Shown here piece by piece: positions 48,232-61,487 of a stretch of DNA of 64,000 nucleotides (the first letter of the stretch is position 1; each line of letters begins with the position of its first letter). Position numbers and translations under genes: made by a program. This DNA comes from Heterobasidion occidentale (taxonomy: Eukaryota; Basidiomycota; Agaricomycetes; Russulales; Bondarzewiaceae). The DNA is taken from assembly GCA_039111635.1 (NCBI GenBank), contig JBCAQO010000014.1, positions 1,240,001-1,304,000 of the forward strand, read 5' to 3'. The notes under the pieces were generated by a model that was not told where the DNA came from, ran no database searches, and saw only the letters and a program-made list of their open reading frames with translations.

Positions 48232-51200
48232 TCACCGCAAGACAGCCCAATCATCCCTTGCAGGATCTTCACGCGGCGGGACCGGCAATCCTCCATCCTG
48301 CTGCTGCTGCACCTGACCTTCATTTTGCTGCTGACGCTCCTCTCTTCTCAGACGCTCCACCCATCGCCCACGTATGTAGAGTAACACCGACACCGTCAAG
48401 CACAATACGACCAGCATCATTGTCTCTGCGAACTCATCGACGTCTTCCTCTCCTCGATGCCCGCCACGTAAAGCACCGTCGAAATAATCTTCCGGACCGA
48501 GGTCGCTATCTATTTCGGCCTCTGCGTTACGTCGTTCTCGCGCCCACTAAATATATGCATAGCGTAAACAAGTTGCAGTGAGGAAGATGGGTGAACTGAC
48601 CTGAACGGGATCATCATCATCACCAGGTGCAGCCTGTCCTCGTCGGCGACGGTTAAATTCATCACGAGCACGACCAATGTACCAAGGACCGTCATCTTCG
48701 TATTGCGCTCCACCAACGTCATCGTCCGCAGCCGGCGCTTGATCTTCTCCGTCGACATTCTGGTTACCATCTAATTCTGGCCTTCCGTCTTGTTGGACTT
48801 GTTCAGGAGCAACTATAATATAATGTTCAAGCGACTTATCGCAAGCACTGATCACAACTCACAAATTTCCTCCTCATCTTCCCATAGACTTAGGCCACCA
48901 GAACCGCCCATGAGGGTATGCCACATGCTGCGCGCATATAACTTAACCAGCGACAATGTCACAGGGAGGTATGCTTCACTGTTAGTCGCCAACGCTTGAT
49001 CGTAATGACGTTTAGCAAGGTGGAAGTCCTATAGGAAAGGGTTAAGCTTGCAAAGTTGGAGATAGGACGGACGTACCTGAGGCACACCAATACCGTTCTC
49101 GTACATCCAACCAAGATTCCACATTGCTAATGCGCTGACTAGTGTGTCGGCCGCAGATTGATAATATCCCGCAGCTTTCTCCCAACGTATGTTCTCCGGC
49201 TCATCACGTACGCCTAAACTGTGATAATAGTAGTCTCCGACTTTCACCAAGGCATCGACGTTGTTCTGGGCAGCCGAGCGCGTCCATTGGGTCAAGGCAA
49301 GTCGTGCGGTATCATTGGATGGAAGGAAATTTGTAAAGCGCGTGTCTCGGAGTACACTTTTGTCTGATAAGGCATAGCTATAAGCAAACCAAATGCAGTT
49401 TATGAAGTAATTGACACTCACCCTGATCTAGTACATATGCCAGATTGTTTTGTGCAATCTCGTACCCCCGTTCAGCCGCAATCCACCAACTCAGCATCGC
49501 AGATTCCTTGCCAGCGTTTGTCTCTGTATTCCACGCTTGTTCACCGCTTGTCAACAGATCGTCGTCCCATGCTCCCCTTTCGGCGGCCACTTTATAAAAT
49601 GATACTGCTACTGAGCATGCGCCGCTCCTCATTTGCGGAGGCATCAGTTTCATCTGTTCGGACTGAATCTGTGCGAGATAGTAATAAGCCTCGAATGGGG
49701 ATCCGTGCCTCAACGCCATCTCGAAATACGTTGTCGCGAGCTTCATCTCCTTCCGCACTAGGCACACGGTTTGATCAGGACATGCAATTAGGATGTTGAA
49801 GGAGGGAGGACACGCACAGTAATGATGTTTGCCAAGATTAACCTGAGCCTCTGCCAGCTCCTGGCCAGCCGCAATGGTAAAATACCCGACCGACTTCTTC
49901 AAGTCTCTCTTCCCACCTACGAGTCCATCGCGCCAAATGATACCAAGACCATTGTGACTTTCTTTGTCACCATACTCTGCCCCGCGCTCGAACCACATTC
50001 TCGCCATAGCGAAATCTGGACGCACTCCTTCTCCTCGAAGGTACATCCGTCCAATGAAGCCCGCAGCTGCAGCTGCATATCCTACGGGCCCAGTGCCCTC
50101 CTCGCGTCGTGGAGAGTGCGACAATGGGTCGACAGGATCATGTGGCCAGATCTGTCGGGCGATGCGCGAAAAATAGTAATGAGCTCGGTCGAAATCGCGG
50201 GGCACGCGTCCGACGCCTTCCCCGCCAGATGCAGCTCCACCAGGTGAATGATAGATGCTTCCATGATAGAAGATTTTTCCAAGTCGAAACATGAAGTCAG
50301 TCTCGCCACGATCCGCATTGAACTAATTTCAAAGACAGGTGAGAACTGCAAAAAAATACGATAGAGTAGGCGGTTCCTACAATGTAATATTCGAGGATAT
50401 CTTCCCACGTCTCGCCCGCTGCTCGCGCGCGAGAAGCTCGGATGGCAGGTCGTTGACCGTTGAGTCCTGTCGATGCAACGCTTGCACCTGGACCGTATAC
50501 GCCACCGTCCAGATCCGACAGGCGAGTAGGGGTCAAGGGTAACGTCCTTCCACCAGGTGGCCCCGATAAGAACTTCGCCATAGCTATAAGTCTTGATGAA
50601 TAAGAGGCCAAGATGACGCAGATTGTGGATATTACCGTGCTCAGAAGCCTGCTCGTACCATTCTAAAGCTCTTCCACAATCTTCCAGTACACCAATGCCG
50701 CTCCAGTATCGGTATCCCATGGCCATCTGGGCGCCTTTATCTTCTCCGTTCGCGGCAAAAGTGTAATATAGCTGCGCCTTAGCTTGGTTGACCGGGACAA
50801 CATCATGATAACCTGTAGCATGAAAGAAGGCAAGTACGGACTGCGATGTAGCATTGCCTGTGGTTCCCGCGTGCACATCGAGCGATCTATAGGCAAGTTT
50901 GGGGTTTGATGGGAAATGCGGTGTGGGTGGAAGCTAAATCATGGGTAGATAGAATTGTTGTGGATGTGTCCATTCGAGATAGGGAGGGAGACTTACCAGG
51001 GATATTTTCCCCAGCGTGTACAGGGCATCTGTATTACCAAGTTCGGAGGCATGCTGCAACAAATCAACCACCTTGATAGCCCGACCTCGCAGTTCAGCAT
51101 CTCGACGACGACGACGACCATAACCATCCCTCCCGACGCGTGAAGCGAGGAAACGCGGAAGCCATGATTGGTGGCGTAGTTTTATGGCAATACGCAACGC

Positions 51201-51955
51201 ACTCGCGAATGGACCCTGACCTTGTGGGTTGGGAAGTAATGATGAGAAGAAGGAGTTCCCGGAAGGCCAAGTCGGTGTAAATGTGGGGTCTGACGCGTGC
51301 GCTGATGGGACAGCCGACAGCGCCGAGAGGGTCACAAGAGCTTGCTTGTATGCACGAGCAGCTGCTCTCAAAGTCAGTGATGTTTGTGGAACTGTTTTCC
51401 ATAAGTCTGTACCTTCTCTTGTGGTATCTTCGGATACAGCGATCTAAACATTGGATTCAGATTGTCAAAAACATGATCATAATCAGAAATGATGGAAGCG
51501 TAATGGCTTCGTCATGAATGATTATAATTCACGAATCTGCTAGCTCTACACGCATACCATCGCCCATAACGTGTATCACACAGCTAGTCAGACGCTGTGT
51601 AAGGTTAGGGTTACACGTCGGCGCAGTGACGTTTCGTGTCTTGCACAACACTGGCACGCTCATTGTTGGCGAATGAAGTTGCAAAGTGAACTTACTAAAC
51701 TACTCTGCTCATTGCCTGAAGGTGGTTGGGCCGCAACTCCTTCCCGTGAATCTCTTCCTTCGGCCTAGTACAACGGATGATCTCATTGGAGGTGGCACTT
51801 GCGTGAGAGCGTGTAGCACTCACATCTAGTTGGACAGCTGGGACAACATTGGCCTCATCTACTGCATGAGAAGAAACAGAGACAGCAGCAAACGCTATGA
51901 GGCCGAATGCGAGCCAGGCTGCTTTACGAATCCGTGTATTTCGTTTACGCGTCAT
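48232..51955 (-). CDS. HRD3: HRD3/SEL1L, ER-associated degradation subunit
   Basis: A Sel1-repeat protein of the ER membrane that recruits misfolded substrates to the HRD1 ubiquitin ligase. The N-terminus MTRKRNTRIRKAAWLAFGLI is a signal sequence. Sel1 repeats are clear: ASELGNTDALYTLGKISL, NGEDKGAQMAMGYRYWSGIG, WYEQASEH, GFIGRMYLRGEGVRPDFAMA, MWFERGAEYGDKESHNGLGI and ALAMWNLGWMYENGIGVPQ. The C-terminus has the single membrane segment VVLCLTVSVLLYI and a Gln-rich cytosolic tail ending DDWAVLR. At least eight exons. The ATG at 51955 starts the signal sequence; an upstream in-frame ATG (52021) would add 22 residues. No damage seen. Confidence 0.9.
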
Positions 51956-52512
51956 TAGAACGGAGACGAATGAGGGCAGGAGAACAGGAGAGGGACCGAC
52001 AGGGATGCTCCCGTGCACCACTGACTGTGTTGTAAGACAGCAAGCACGAGTAGAAATGTGAGGCTCGAGGTCGGAGTGATGTAGTTAAATTCACGATTCT
52101 CAGCAGTTGGTAATTTAAACACTTATCATATTCATGTCAGTCAAGTATTTGCTTACTGACATCAAATCAATACACAACCACGATGGCCTTTCGTTGATTC
52201 ATATACATTTTAAAACGTTAAAGAGAAAGTTCCTTCATAGATAATATCGATAATAGTTAGTCTTGACACCGAGGTTTGAGGTTGAAACGTCGAAGCTGAG
52301 TCGGACAGGCCTTAGATTTTAAGAGATTAAAACACTAATTACGTAATCAATGATGTCGAACTTGTGTCCACCTCGCAAGTCATACTCGCTGGCGCGCGCC
52401 CTTCCATACTGACCGTACTCCCTAGTCCCTACCGCAGATCTCTGTTGGAATCCCGTCTGACCACTTCTTCACTTCTTCACTCGCCTCTGATATCATTGTT
52501 GACTATGGGGAA
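51956..52512. promoter_or_regulatory. divergent region between HRD3 and the DEK_C/SWIB gene
   Basis: About 550 bp, AT-rich in the middle (52080-52340), with no gene. Presumed promoters of both neighbours. Confidence 0.45.
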
Positions 52513-53469
52513 GTGGACGTTCAATTTCTGGAACCACGCGTCCGAGCGATTCTTTCGGCACCTGGCACCGATTTACAGACTATCAGCGCCAAACGCGTCC
52601 GCAAGCAACTTACAGACGATGATGGCGTAACTGCCGAGTTTCTACGCGAGAACAAGCGGCCAATAGACGATCTCATCGCGCAGGTCTTCTCCAAGATCTC
52701 AGAGGAATCAGGCCTCCACCAAGATGAAGGGGAAGGACAGGACGAAGATGAGGCTGATGAGGGAAGTAAAAGAAAGAGGAGCGAGGAAGAAGAGGACGGG
52801 GATGCAGGGTATGAGGAGGGGGAGGATGGCGAGGAAGAGGTAGATGACGAACAGGAGGTGACAGAACGACCAAAGAAGAAGGCGAAGAGGACCGCGAAGA
52901 CTGAGCTCAGTGACGCGGAGTACGCGAGACAACTCTCGAATGAGTTGAATGGGCGGTCGAGGAGCGCGAGATCTGGGTCGTCGACGCGTGGGCGAGGCCG
53001 AGGGGCCAAAGTGAACGGCGGCGCGAAACGCGGGCGGAAAGTAAAGAGTGCGGAGACAGTTGATTCTGGCGATGAGGAAGAAGACGCTGCTCCCAAAAAG
53101 AAACGAGGCGGCGGAGGATTCAAGAAGGAATACGTTCTGAGGTGCGTCGGCCTTTGTTGATATCATATGAGGGTATGAGTCGAGCCGCTTTCTATAGTGA
53201 GGCTCTCGCTGCCGTCGTAAATGCGGAGAAGATGTCACGGCCACAGGTTGTTAAGAACCTGTGGGACTACATCAAGGGCCACAGCCTGCAGAATCCCAGC
53301 GACAAGCGTGAAATCGTGTGCGACGATCGCCTTCGAGCTATGTTCGGCGTTGACAAGATTGGGATGTTCAAAATGAGCAAAGTCCTTGGACAGTGAGTTT
53401 CGACTTTTTGTCTCTCTATGTAGCCTTATTCATTCCGTTGTCAGACATCTCCACGAACCTGAGGCATGA
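52513..53469 (+). CDS. DEK_C and SWIB domain protein, UAF30/Tri1-like
   Basis: A nuclear protein of the kind found in the RNA polymerase I upstream activating factor (Uaf30) or Tri1. The first exon encodes a DEK_C-type helical domain, FLEPRVRAILSAPGTDLQTI, SAKRVRKQLTDDDG and DDLIAQVFSKISEE. A long acidic and basic linker (EEEEDGDAGYEEGEDGEEE, KKKAKRTAK, GRGRGAKVNGGAKRGRK) follows. The SWIB domain is split by two introns: VLSEALAAVVNAEKMSRPQV, KNLWDYIKGHSLQNPSDKRE, VCDDRLRAMFGVDKIGMFKM, VLGQHLHEPEA. The start is uncertain: the frame reads GTG at the expected Met position and no upstream ATG in frame precedes a stop, so a spliced 5' exon or a base error is likely. Confidence 0.83.
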
Positions 53470-54053
53470 CGAACATAGTGTGCTCCAGCTTGCTATGAGC
53501 GCAATCACGGCCCATCTTCATCGCTCGTTCTGGTCCTGCATCGCACTTCGTTCTTTCCTAATGCCTCGTTCAAAGCATCTCCGTGCGAACCAGTTCACAA
53601 CAGGCGTATTAACGTGCTGGTTCGATGAGCACACCATAAGCATTGTAAATTGTAAATACAGACCCCACGAGCGCGTAGATACGCTTTTAATATCATGTAA
53701 AGTATCGTTTTTATGCATCTGTTATTCCTATTCGACGATGTTTTTTCTTCTTCATTTCCTGATGAGTGTAGCTTTGATGACCCCGAGACAAGTAAAATCC
53801 GGGAGGCAATTGATATCTGTGACTGTGTATCTACCCAACAAGCATGTAACTATCATGTTCAAGCGAAACACGCAATGTCAACTATTGCACAGTTCAAACC
53901 TGCCTCACATGTAGACACCGTATATGAGATTGAATAAAATCTAAAATACAGGATCTATTCTGAATGACGCATATAGAAATAAGGAAACACTCTGTCGGAC
54001 AGGAAGGAAAAGCTCACAAAACAAGATGGAGCGATATACTCCATTACACAATC
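53470..54053. other. convergent 3' region
   Basis: About 580 bp, T- and A-rich, between convergent genes; no supported gene. Confidence 0.5.
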
Positions 54054-54940
54054 TCAAACAGGTGCGCCCTGGTCAGGTAAGCGCTCTATCGCATAACGCC
54101 TCCGTACAATGTACATGAGTGGTACACCCGGAACTTTTCGTATGCGACGACGGAGTTCGCGATCGCAGGTTGCGACGATGAAACATCGGCTCGCTGTGAC
54201 ACGTTGTACTAGACAGTCATCGGCATAGGTTCCGGTATGTGAACATGCGAGTCGCTCGAACCGAGGGTCACGGGCGATGCTACCGGACAACAAATCAAGA
54301 GGATGAGTACGGCTCGAACAGAATCTTAGGGATTATAGCTTACCGGAGGGCAACACGATACCGGTGCCCGAGTTTCTCCAGTTCAGCCATGACACAGTCG
54401 GTGATACATGGGATACCTTTGATGCGAGCAATGAACACGATTATGTTAGACATAGATAGGAGTCTGCAACTCACATTTGGCATAGAGACAGTCCATCATT
54501 CCACTGACAAGTTCCAGCTTATTTTGTAGACTGAAGTTGATAAAATTAGTGTCGATGAGTACGCGGTACGGGGGGACGAGGGCAGTGTTATGGGCGAGGA
54601 AGAGGGATGAGGCGAGTTGCGGACTGTCACGGATATGAAAACATGGTGAACGTCGAATAACGGCCAAGGTATGCAGGATTTGGACTCACGCATGCCGTAC
54701 CGCCTTAGCCTGAGCTTCTTCGTCCTTTTTCTTTTGCTTCACCTGGTTTTCTTTTCTAGAGTATACTCTCCTCTTAGACGGACATAGGCTCGCAAAATAG
54801 AGGCATCTACGCACAATCGGATATCATTGGGGTTGAGCATGCGCTTGACGGCGGCAAACTTGCGGGTCTTTTTTGCTTTTCCCTGGACCGAATATGATCA
54901 TTGATCATCGCAAACGCCTCATACGATTGTATCTCACCAT
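54054..54940 (-). CDS. FCF1: FCF1, PIN-domain rRNA-processing factor
   Basis: A nucleolar small-subunit processome component needed for early 18S rRNA cleavages. Exons give [80 protein letters not shown] (PIN domain Asp), [37 protein letters not shown] and [20 protein letters not shown], ending [10 protein letters not shown]. The first exon contributes only the ATG (54938-54940), with the intron starting directly after it. Exon joins are in phase throughout. Head to head with the next gene, 233 bp apart. Confidence 0.92.
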
Positions 54941-55173
54941 GCTGTATGGATATTTGAACGGAGGTGTCTACGCAGTGCGGGAGAGGGTGAGGTTCGCGTG
55001 ACTGTGAGATCCTTACGTACTCGATGGATCTCCGGTTCGCCCACGTGTGGCTCTCGAGTCTCGACGCGACGCTATTGTGGCACAACGCGCCTGCCACTGT
55101 TCCTCTAGTCCTCTCTTGTATTCTCTCTCCAGCGGACCTTTGTTTATTCGGACGCCTCGCTTTGGACTCAAAC
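54941..55173. promoter_or_regulatory. bidirectional promoter region FCF1 / acidic nuclear protein
   Basis: 233 bp separating two divergent starts. No defined element recognised. Confidence 0.45.
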
Positions 55174-58100
55174 ATGTCTCAGCCTTGGAAATCACCCATC
55201 GCTCCATTGCCCCATAACCCCGCGCCCGCACCACACACGACGTCGCGACGCGGGGCGCTTCGTCCTCCAATCTTCAATCCATATGATAAGTTCACGCGAC
55301 CACAATTCGACTCGTGGATTGGAGACATCACCAGCGCGCTTAGAAAGGCTCTCCGAAGAGAGGAAGAACCCAACAAGCTAAAGGGCAATACGTCTCAAGT
55401 TAGCGACGCACCCTTGCGGGCTCGAGAAACCTCCAAGGACGAGGTGAGTTCATCTGAAGGGAAAAATGTCGATGAGAGCACGGAAAAGAGTGGGGAAGAG
55501 TCCGACGAGGCTCTGGAGGACTCTTTCGCGCATCTTCAGTCTCGAAACGCAAAGGGCAAAGCGAAAGACACGAGCGAAGGTTGCGGATCAGGCAATGGCG
55601 ACATCAACCAACCGATTCAGATACTCGACGAGTCTGAAGAAGAAGAAGAGGCGAAAGATGAGCATTCGGATGAGGGAGCGCACCGTGACTCGTCAGAAGA
55701 CTTCTCCGATAGCTATGAGGAGGAGGGAGAGGCACACCCAGAGAATGATACAAGCACAAAGAACATCATCGAACTCGTCTCATCAGACGAGGAAGATGAT
55801 GGAGAAGAAGGTCAGGAGCACGATGAATCGGATGGGTCGGAGGAATTCGACGCAGAGCAGATGCTTTCCAAGGCTCAGCAACAAGAAGACGAGGACGAGG
55901 ACGAAGAAGTAGAAAGTGAGATCGATGATCTCCCTCATGCAGAGAGTGACGATCAAGATGACGAAGCAGAAGATGGTATGCTTTATTTCCTCGTATCAAT
56001 ATGCTTTTCGCTGACATTTGCTTGCCTACACTCCTACGCAGAATTTCTGCCAAGATCTCTGACAAAGTTCACGGAGCCCGAAGTCGAGCTCTCGGACCCA
56101 TGGGAAGGCCCACGCACTTATGCAGAAGACTTCTATGCCGGTGGGGATCTTGTTGCCCCTGCCGCTGCAGGGCTCACCCCCAATAACCTCACGCCACTGG
56201 ACATGACTCCCGCTGAAAGTCCTCGCGAGGACTTGATTGTCTTGCCGGAGGCTGAGGAGGCCTTCACGATCACGCCAGGCGTACTCTCACGATCACCGTC
56301 TCCGGAAATCATTGAAGTAGACACAGAGGGGTTGCCAAAGTCTAGCCCGCCGCCTGCACTGTCTGACGAGGAGGCAGAGGATGGCGATGAAGAAATAAAC
56401 GATGAGCACCTTGACAATGAAGATCTATATGGTGACCTTGCTGATACCGTCCATGGGTCAGGTAAGTTTGATTCCAGATCTCACAGTTGAATCCACACTC
56501 ACGCGCCACAGCTCAAAGGGAAAATCAGGATGATCGCGCTCGCGCGCTCGCTTTCGATTGGAATTGGCCACCTGCATTTTCTGGACGCATTGCCACCCGC
56601 CCTGGGCATCTTGGCAGTGAAGGCGTTCAATATGAGGATGCCGAAGATGCACATAGGGATGAAGACGAAGACGAGGATTCATTCGGCGCGCTTCCCCTCG
56701 GCACAAGCGATCTCGATGTGCCTGAGAAGTGGGCCGCTGGTGTAGATGATGGTCAGAACGACGATGAGAAACTAGGTAAAGTCCATGATGAAGGGCTGGA
56801 CGAGGTGCACGAAGAGCAAGACGGGGTGCGGGGAGTCGAGCCGCCGATGATAATCCTTTCCTCCGACGAGGACGAAAAGGAGGATGATCGCATTCCGGAG
56901 ATGCACTTGATGCCGGGCGGAGAAGACTCACGACACGTAACACACCATGTTCCCTCCGAGTCTGGCTTCGATCCCTTGAGCTCAGGCCAATTCAGTGTTG
57001 GTGCGTTACTTTTGTCGTATCAATTATCTCCCTTTCTTGAGGTCTCACATTGGTTCATACGAAGAATTAGCCTATGACACTGTCGTGGCGGGCACCGAAT
57101 TCGCCTCCCAAACTGTTGATATGCCAGGTCAGCCCCATGGAGAGGAGGGTTTTGGAGACATCTTTGACTCCTCGTTCATCATCCCGGCCTCTGGTGCGAA
57201 TACGATGCACGAGAGCGATGTGTCGGATGAACAGATCGAGGCATTTTTTGCGTCGCTTCAACGACGGACCGCAGGAGAGCCGGACGACTCTATCACCGTT
57301 CAAGACGTTTTCTCATCAACCGATCTCAAGGAAATCGTCGGTGATTCCTCCTCGAACGTCGTGGACATCGAAATTGCTGCTGAGGGTCAACTCAAGCCAT
57401 CAGACGAGACACTCAACGCCACAACCGGGAACCCGTCCATCGAAGTCTCCAATATGGCGGAAGAGAGCTTTGGGGCGGATCTCGCCTTTGGTATTGTTGA
57501 AGAGATCAATCCTGCTCTGGAAGCCGATGCTTTTGCACAGTCGTCCGACGAAGGGACGCTGCCTGTTACCCAGTCCTCCGCTCCAGACAAGGTCTCAGCA
57601 TCTACCGCGGAGCGAGAGATGACGATCTATGTGGTCGAAGAGCTAACACCTGAGCCTGAGGCCTCGAGCCCAGGAACAGAGGATGGTCTCCCGGATGTTC
57701 GGTCTGCTGCACCTAGCGAAGTTGACGCTCCGGACTTCAACCTCACAGATTACTTGGTAGAAGAGGTCAGAACCGGAGGGAGGGTGACAGCTGTATGTTT
57801 TATGACCGGTCCGACTCTTCAAAACATACTGAAATGATTCTAGGAACCTGAGGCAGCGACAGACGAAACTGTGCCTAGTTTTGGCAAGCTTGATAATGCT
57901 TCTGATGCACATCTGGGTAAAGACGGGTCCTCTGCTAGTTCACTGGCTGTGGACCTCGAGACCACCTCTGCCCAAGACAACAATACGTCTCCAATTCAAC
58001 CGATGATTGCACACGCACCCTCCCTCCCTACGTCCCCACTGCGCTCAAGTTTTTCCGCTTTCATTCCTGCACCTGTTTCGGCAGACCCGAATGTCCCTGA

Positions 58101-60830
58101 CCCCGCTAGTCGCCCACATTCCCCTTCACCGCCCTCACCTTCTTCATCGGCAGCTAAAGTCCAAGCTGCAACGCCATTCGCGACTGCAGCATCTGTGCTC
58201 CGTGCTCAGGACTTAGAAGACTCCGGTGCTTTTGGGAGCCCTCGTGAAGGCCCCAGTGGGCTGTTTACTCCCGTCCCTGGAAGTTTGGGAGGAGGCACCC
58301 CTACACCCTCGGATAGCAGCATTGATGCTTCGGAAGCACCACGGCGGGATGCCGAATCTGTCACGCCCAAAGCAAACTCGAACCTTAGTCTCGCCCCCGT
58401 TATTGTCGCAGACTACATCGCCCAGGAGGACGTCGGGACAGAAAATGGTGATCAAGATCAGAGTCACGATTCCTCTGTTGACGGTGCTACAGATAATACC
58501 GCGCGGAATGGTGGCCCTCTTCTGGCTCTCTTCCAACAATATGTCGGCCGGAATCTTACTTTTGTGCCCACTACTGTAGCCGCGGGGGAGAATGTGCTCC
58601 TTACAACGCAACTAAAGAAATCAAGAACCGCAGTAAGCGAGCCCGACGCAGAGCAGGATGCTGTATCGGAGTCGACGGCACCACACGTAGCACTTGAGGG
58701 CCCCCTCGATGTTGATGAAGAGGCTCTATCTCCACCCGACGAGGAGCAGGCCTCCGCCGCCGCTTCGGTTCTGGACACCAAGACGAAAACGGCATCCTCC
58801 GCCGAAGATGATCTGGGCCAGTTGCAGCTGTCTTATCCAGAAGGGTCTGTATCTAGTGACGAGCATGTCGGTGTTTCAGCCAGTGCCTCAGTCGATAATT
58901 TGCTCGACGCCAGTGAGGACCTCGATGGCGATACCGACGGCGATGGCGACCTCGATGCAGATGCAGATGGTGAGCTGGATCCGGACTACTTCTCAGATGC
59001 CGAGCAGGACCCCTTCTTGGTGCGAAGCAGCCATCGCCCCATTCATGTCAATGGTTCCGAACCTCCGTTGGAAAAGACTCACATTGGACCTTCGAAGTCT
59101 GAGCTTCCCAGGTGTGTGCTATTTCGGTCTATTGGTTATATATGTTTTTAATTGATTTTTTACAGCACTCCCATTGAAGTCAGACAACCTGACGAAGGGA
59201 ATAGCAGCGAGAGAACTGCGGACAGAACTCCAGAGCGCCCTAGTCCCGACACTGAGATAGCCTCCTCCTCACAGGTGCAAACCGAGAATGCCGATTCGGG
59301 GGACGACGAACAATCTAGTGTACCATCTCCCACTGAGTCCAAACCCGCGTCCAGGATGTTGAAAAGAAAGAGAGCCTTGCCTTCTCGCTCTATCTCGCCG
59401 CGCAGAACACGGTCGCAGACGGTGAATGTGACGAAGACGCAGTCCAAGGGCAAGAAAGCCGTCAAGAACCTTGACAAGGCAAAAGGAAAGGCAAAAGCAG
59501 AGGAACAACCAGTGCCTGTTGCGGAGGAAAATCCAACGAACGACGATGTTAGCGACCATGGATCAACCAGCTCGGGCGCTAGTGCTGCATCTCAGATGTT
59601 GATCGCTCCTGGAATGCGCTCCCGTTCACAGTCTTCCGTGTCGGCCACTAGCTCTGCAATTCTCCCGCCCATTCCGTCTGGCCGACCGCATATACAACTT
59701 GTTCTCCCACCTCTCATGTACACTCACTCGCATGGCTTCATACATCACCATCACGGGCGTGCCCCACCACTACCGCCTCCTGCTGCGAAACCTGCATCCT
59801 CGACTCAACCGAAGGCGCTCGCAAAATCTCGATCTACATCTGCCGAGTTCAGTTCGCAGCCGTCTCCAAGCCAATTGCGCTCTCCTTCCAGACGTGCACC
59901 GCCAACTATGAGCTCTCCTGTCACTCGTTCCAATTGCCGATTCCACAGAATTAGTGTTCCTTCACAAGAAGGCGGGTCTCGTTCCTATTTCATCGTTCCA
60001 GGCTGTTCTCTTGGCGACGGAGAACTAATGAAAGATGAGGAGATTGAGGATCATGGATTTGCCACTCAGGATGATCATGCGCGGATGGTCGCTGACATCG
60101 AGTCGTTGAATCTCAACTCCTATTTGGTTGGCATCTTGCGCCAGTTGGTTGGTGTTGATCTACTCCGTGAGCAAGAGGTGTTCTACTTACCCAATGCGGG
60201 GGAAAGTGTACACAAGCGAATCAAACGCAGGAAATCTGCGGCTGATGAGCTCAAGCGGCGTCAATCCACAGCATCTGCGAGCTATCGTATCCCCGGATCC
60301 CCTATCTCCCGCTCGACTACCCCCATGCCCACCTCGTTACCGGACTCGGCATCCGCTGGCATGAGCTCGGGGCCGCAGAAAGGCTCCAAGCTGGGTGGCG
60401 GATTTACGCTGTCAGGGGATGAGAGCGAGTTGACGGACTACGATGAGCAGGTTGAAGAGGCCCCCAAGGCAAAGCGGCGAAAACTCTCTCCCGCAGAGTC
60501 TTCTGCCTCGTCGGCTGCCATGCCCTCAGCATCAGCTCCCTTACCATCGCGATCAGTTCCATTGTCGGGGACGATGCAACCGCCGGTGCCAGCCAACCTA
60601 TCGCCATTAGGAAGAGCAGGCGAAGGCCTTTGCATGTTGACGCCATCGCTTACAAGCCTGAAAGGGAGGATGCAGAAGAGTCAGGAGAAGATGTTCAAAA
60701 TTCAAAAGCCAAACGCAAGAAGGATCAGCCTTCGAGAGTGGCGAAGCGGCGTCGGACGGATGACATTTCTGTGAGTGCACCCAGAGTCAAAAGGTCTCGA
60801 GCTCGCAAAAGCACTTCTGTGGGAGACTAA
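55174..60830 (+). CDS. very large acidic, disordered nuclear-type protein, function unknown
   Basis: About 1,760 residues in seven exons that join in frame. The start MSQPWKSPIAPLPHNPAPAP is followed by a short conserved-looking patch, NPYDKFTRPQFDSWIGDITS, and ALRKALRREE. A very acidic Ser-Asp-Glu-rich region comes next (repeated SSDEED, SDEEAEDGDEEIND), with ILSSDEDEKEDD patches and SPSPEIIEVDTEGLP. Then comes a Ser/Pro/Thr-rich part with DGDTDGDGDLDADADGE. The C-terminal third is basic (RKRALPSRSISPRRTR, KGKKAVKNLDKAKGKAKA) with a Pro/His stretch. It ends with nuclear-localisation-like clusters (KRRKLSP, AKRRRTDD, RVKRSRARKS). I recognise no enzyme domain. Chromatin or nucleolar scaffold roles are guesses. 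An in-frame upstream ATG at 55024 exists but reads through the presumed promoter. Confidence 0.78.
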
Positions 60831-61487
60831 GGCATCGTCTCACTGTCTGAGACTCCAGGTTTGAAGCTTTGAAGTCTGATATTTGACTACGACATATCCA
60901 ATTATTGTTACATGTAATTTGTTGCAGTGAGCATAATTACACTGTGTTCCTTATTCCCTCCTGCTGGTTTTTACATGCAGTTCATACAAGTGGGGGGCGT
61001 TTGGGAGTTGCCCGATATAATCCAGACTCGCCTGAACTTGTCGCAGTAGATCGGAGTATGAATCACTTGGATGTTTGCAGTTTTCGATCCAACTCATCTA
61101 GGTTCTGCAACAGCTTAGTGCTTAGCCACCGCCGTCCGTCCTTTTGATCTAGTCCCATGGCTTATAGTACGGCTGATCACGCTGATCCCTAGATGGTGGC
61201 CAGCCATCTTTGCGAAGATCACAATGAGAGCGCTTGACGCTCGTCGCTCAGGAATCAGAAATCAGCATACGGAATCCAGATTCTGGTCATCAAGAGTGTT
61301 CGTAGGCATGCGCATGTTGGAGCAGGGATGTCTGCCAGCGAGTAACCGTCACTCCTTGGCGATGGAGCATACAAGTTGACACAAAGGCACTTGCATAAAA
61401 GCATTGTACGAAGTGGTACGGAGCACAGACTCCGGCCACGATTCAACTCTCGTTTAACTTACAACGCCTGCCTCTTTTTTAAAAATC
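60831..61487. other. intergenic region
   Basis: About 650 bp with no recognisable gene. Confidence 0.5.

Noticed and set aside
55024..55173. Upstream ATG extending the acidic protein by 50 residues
   Set aside because: The added stretch is hydrophobic and unlike the rest, and overlaps the short promoter shared with FCF1.
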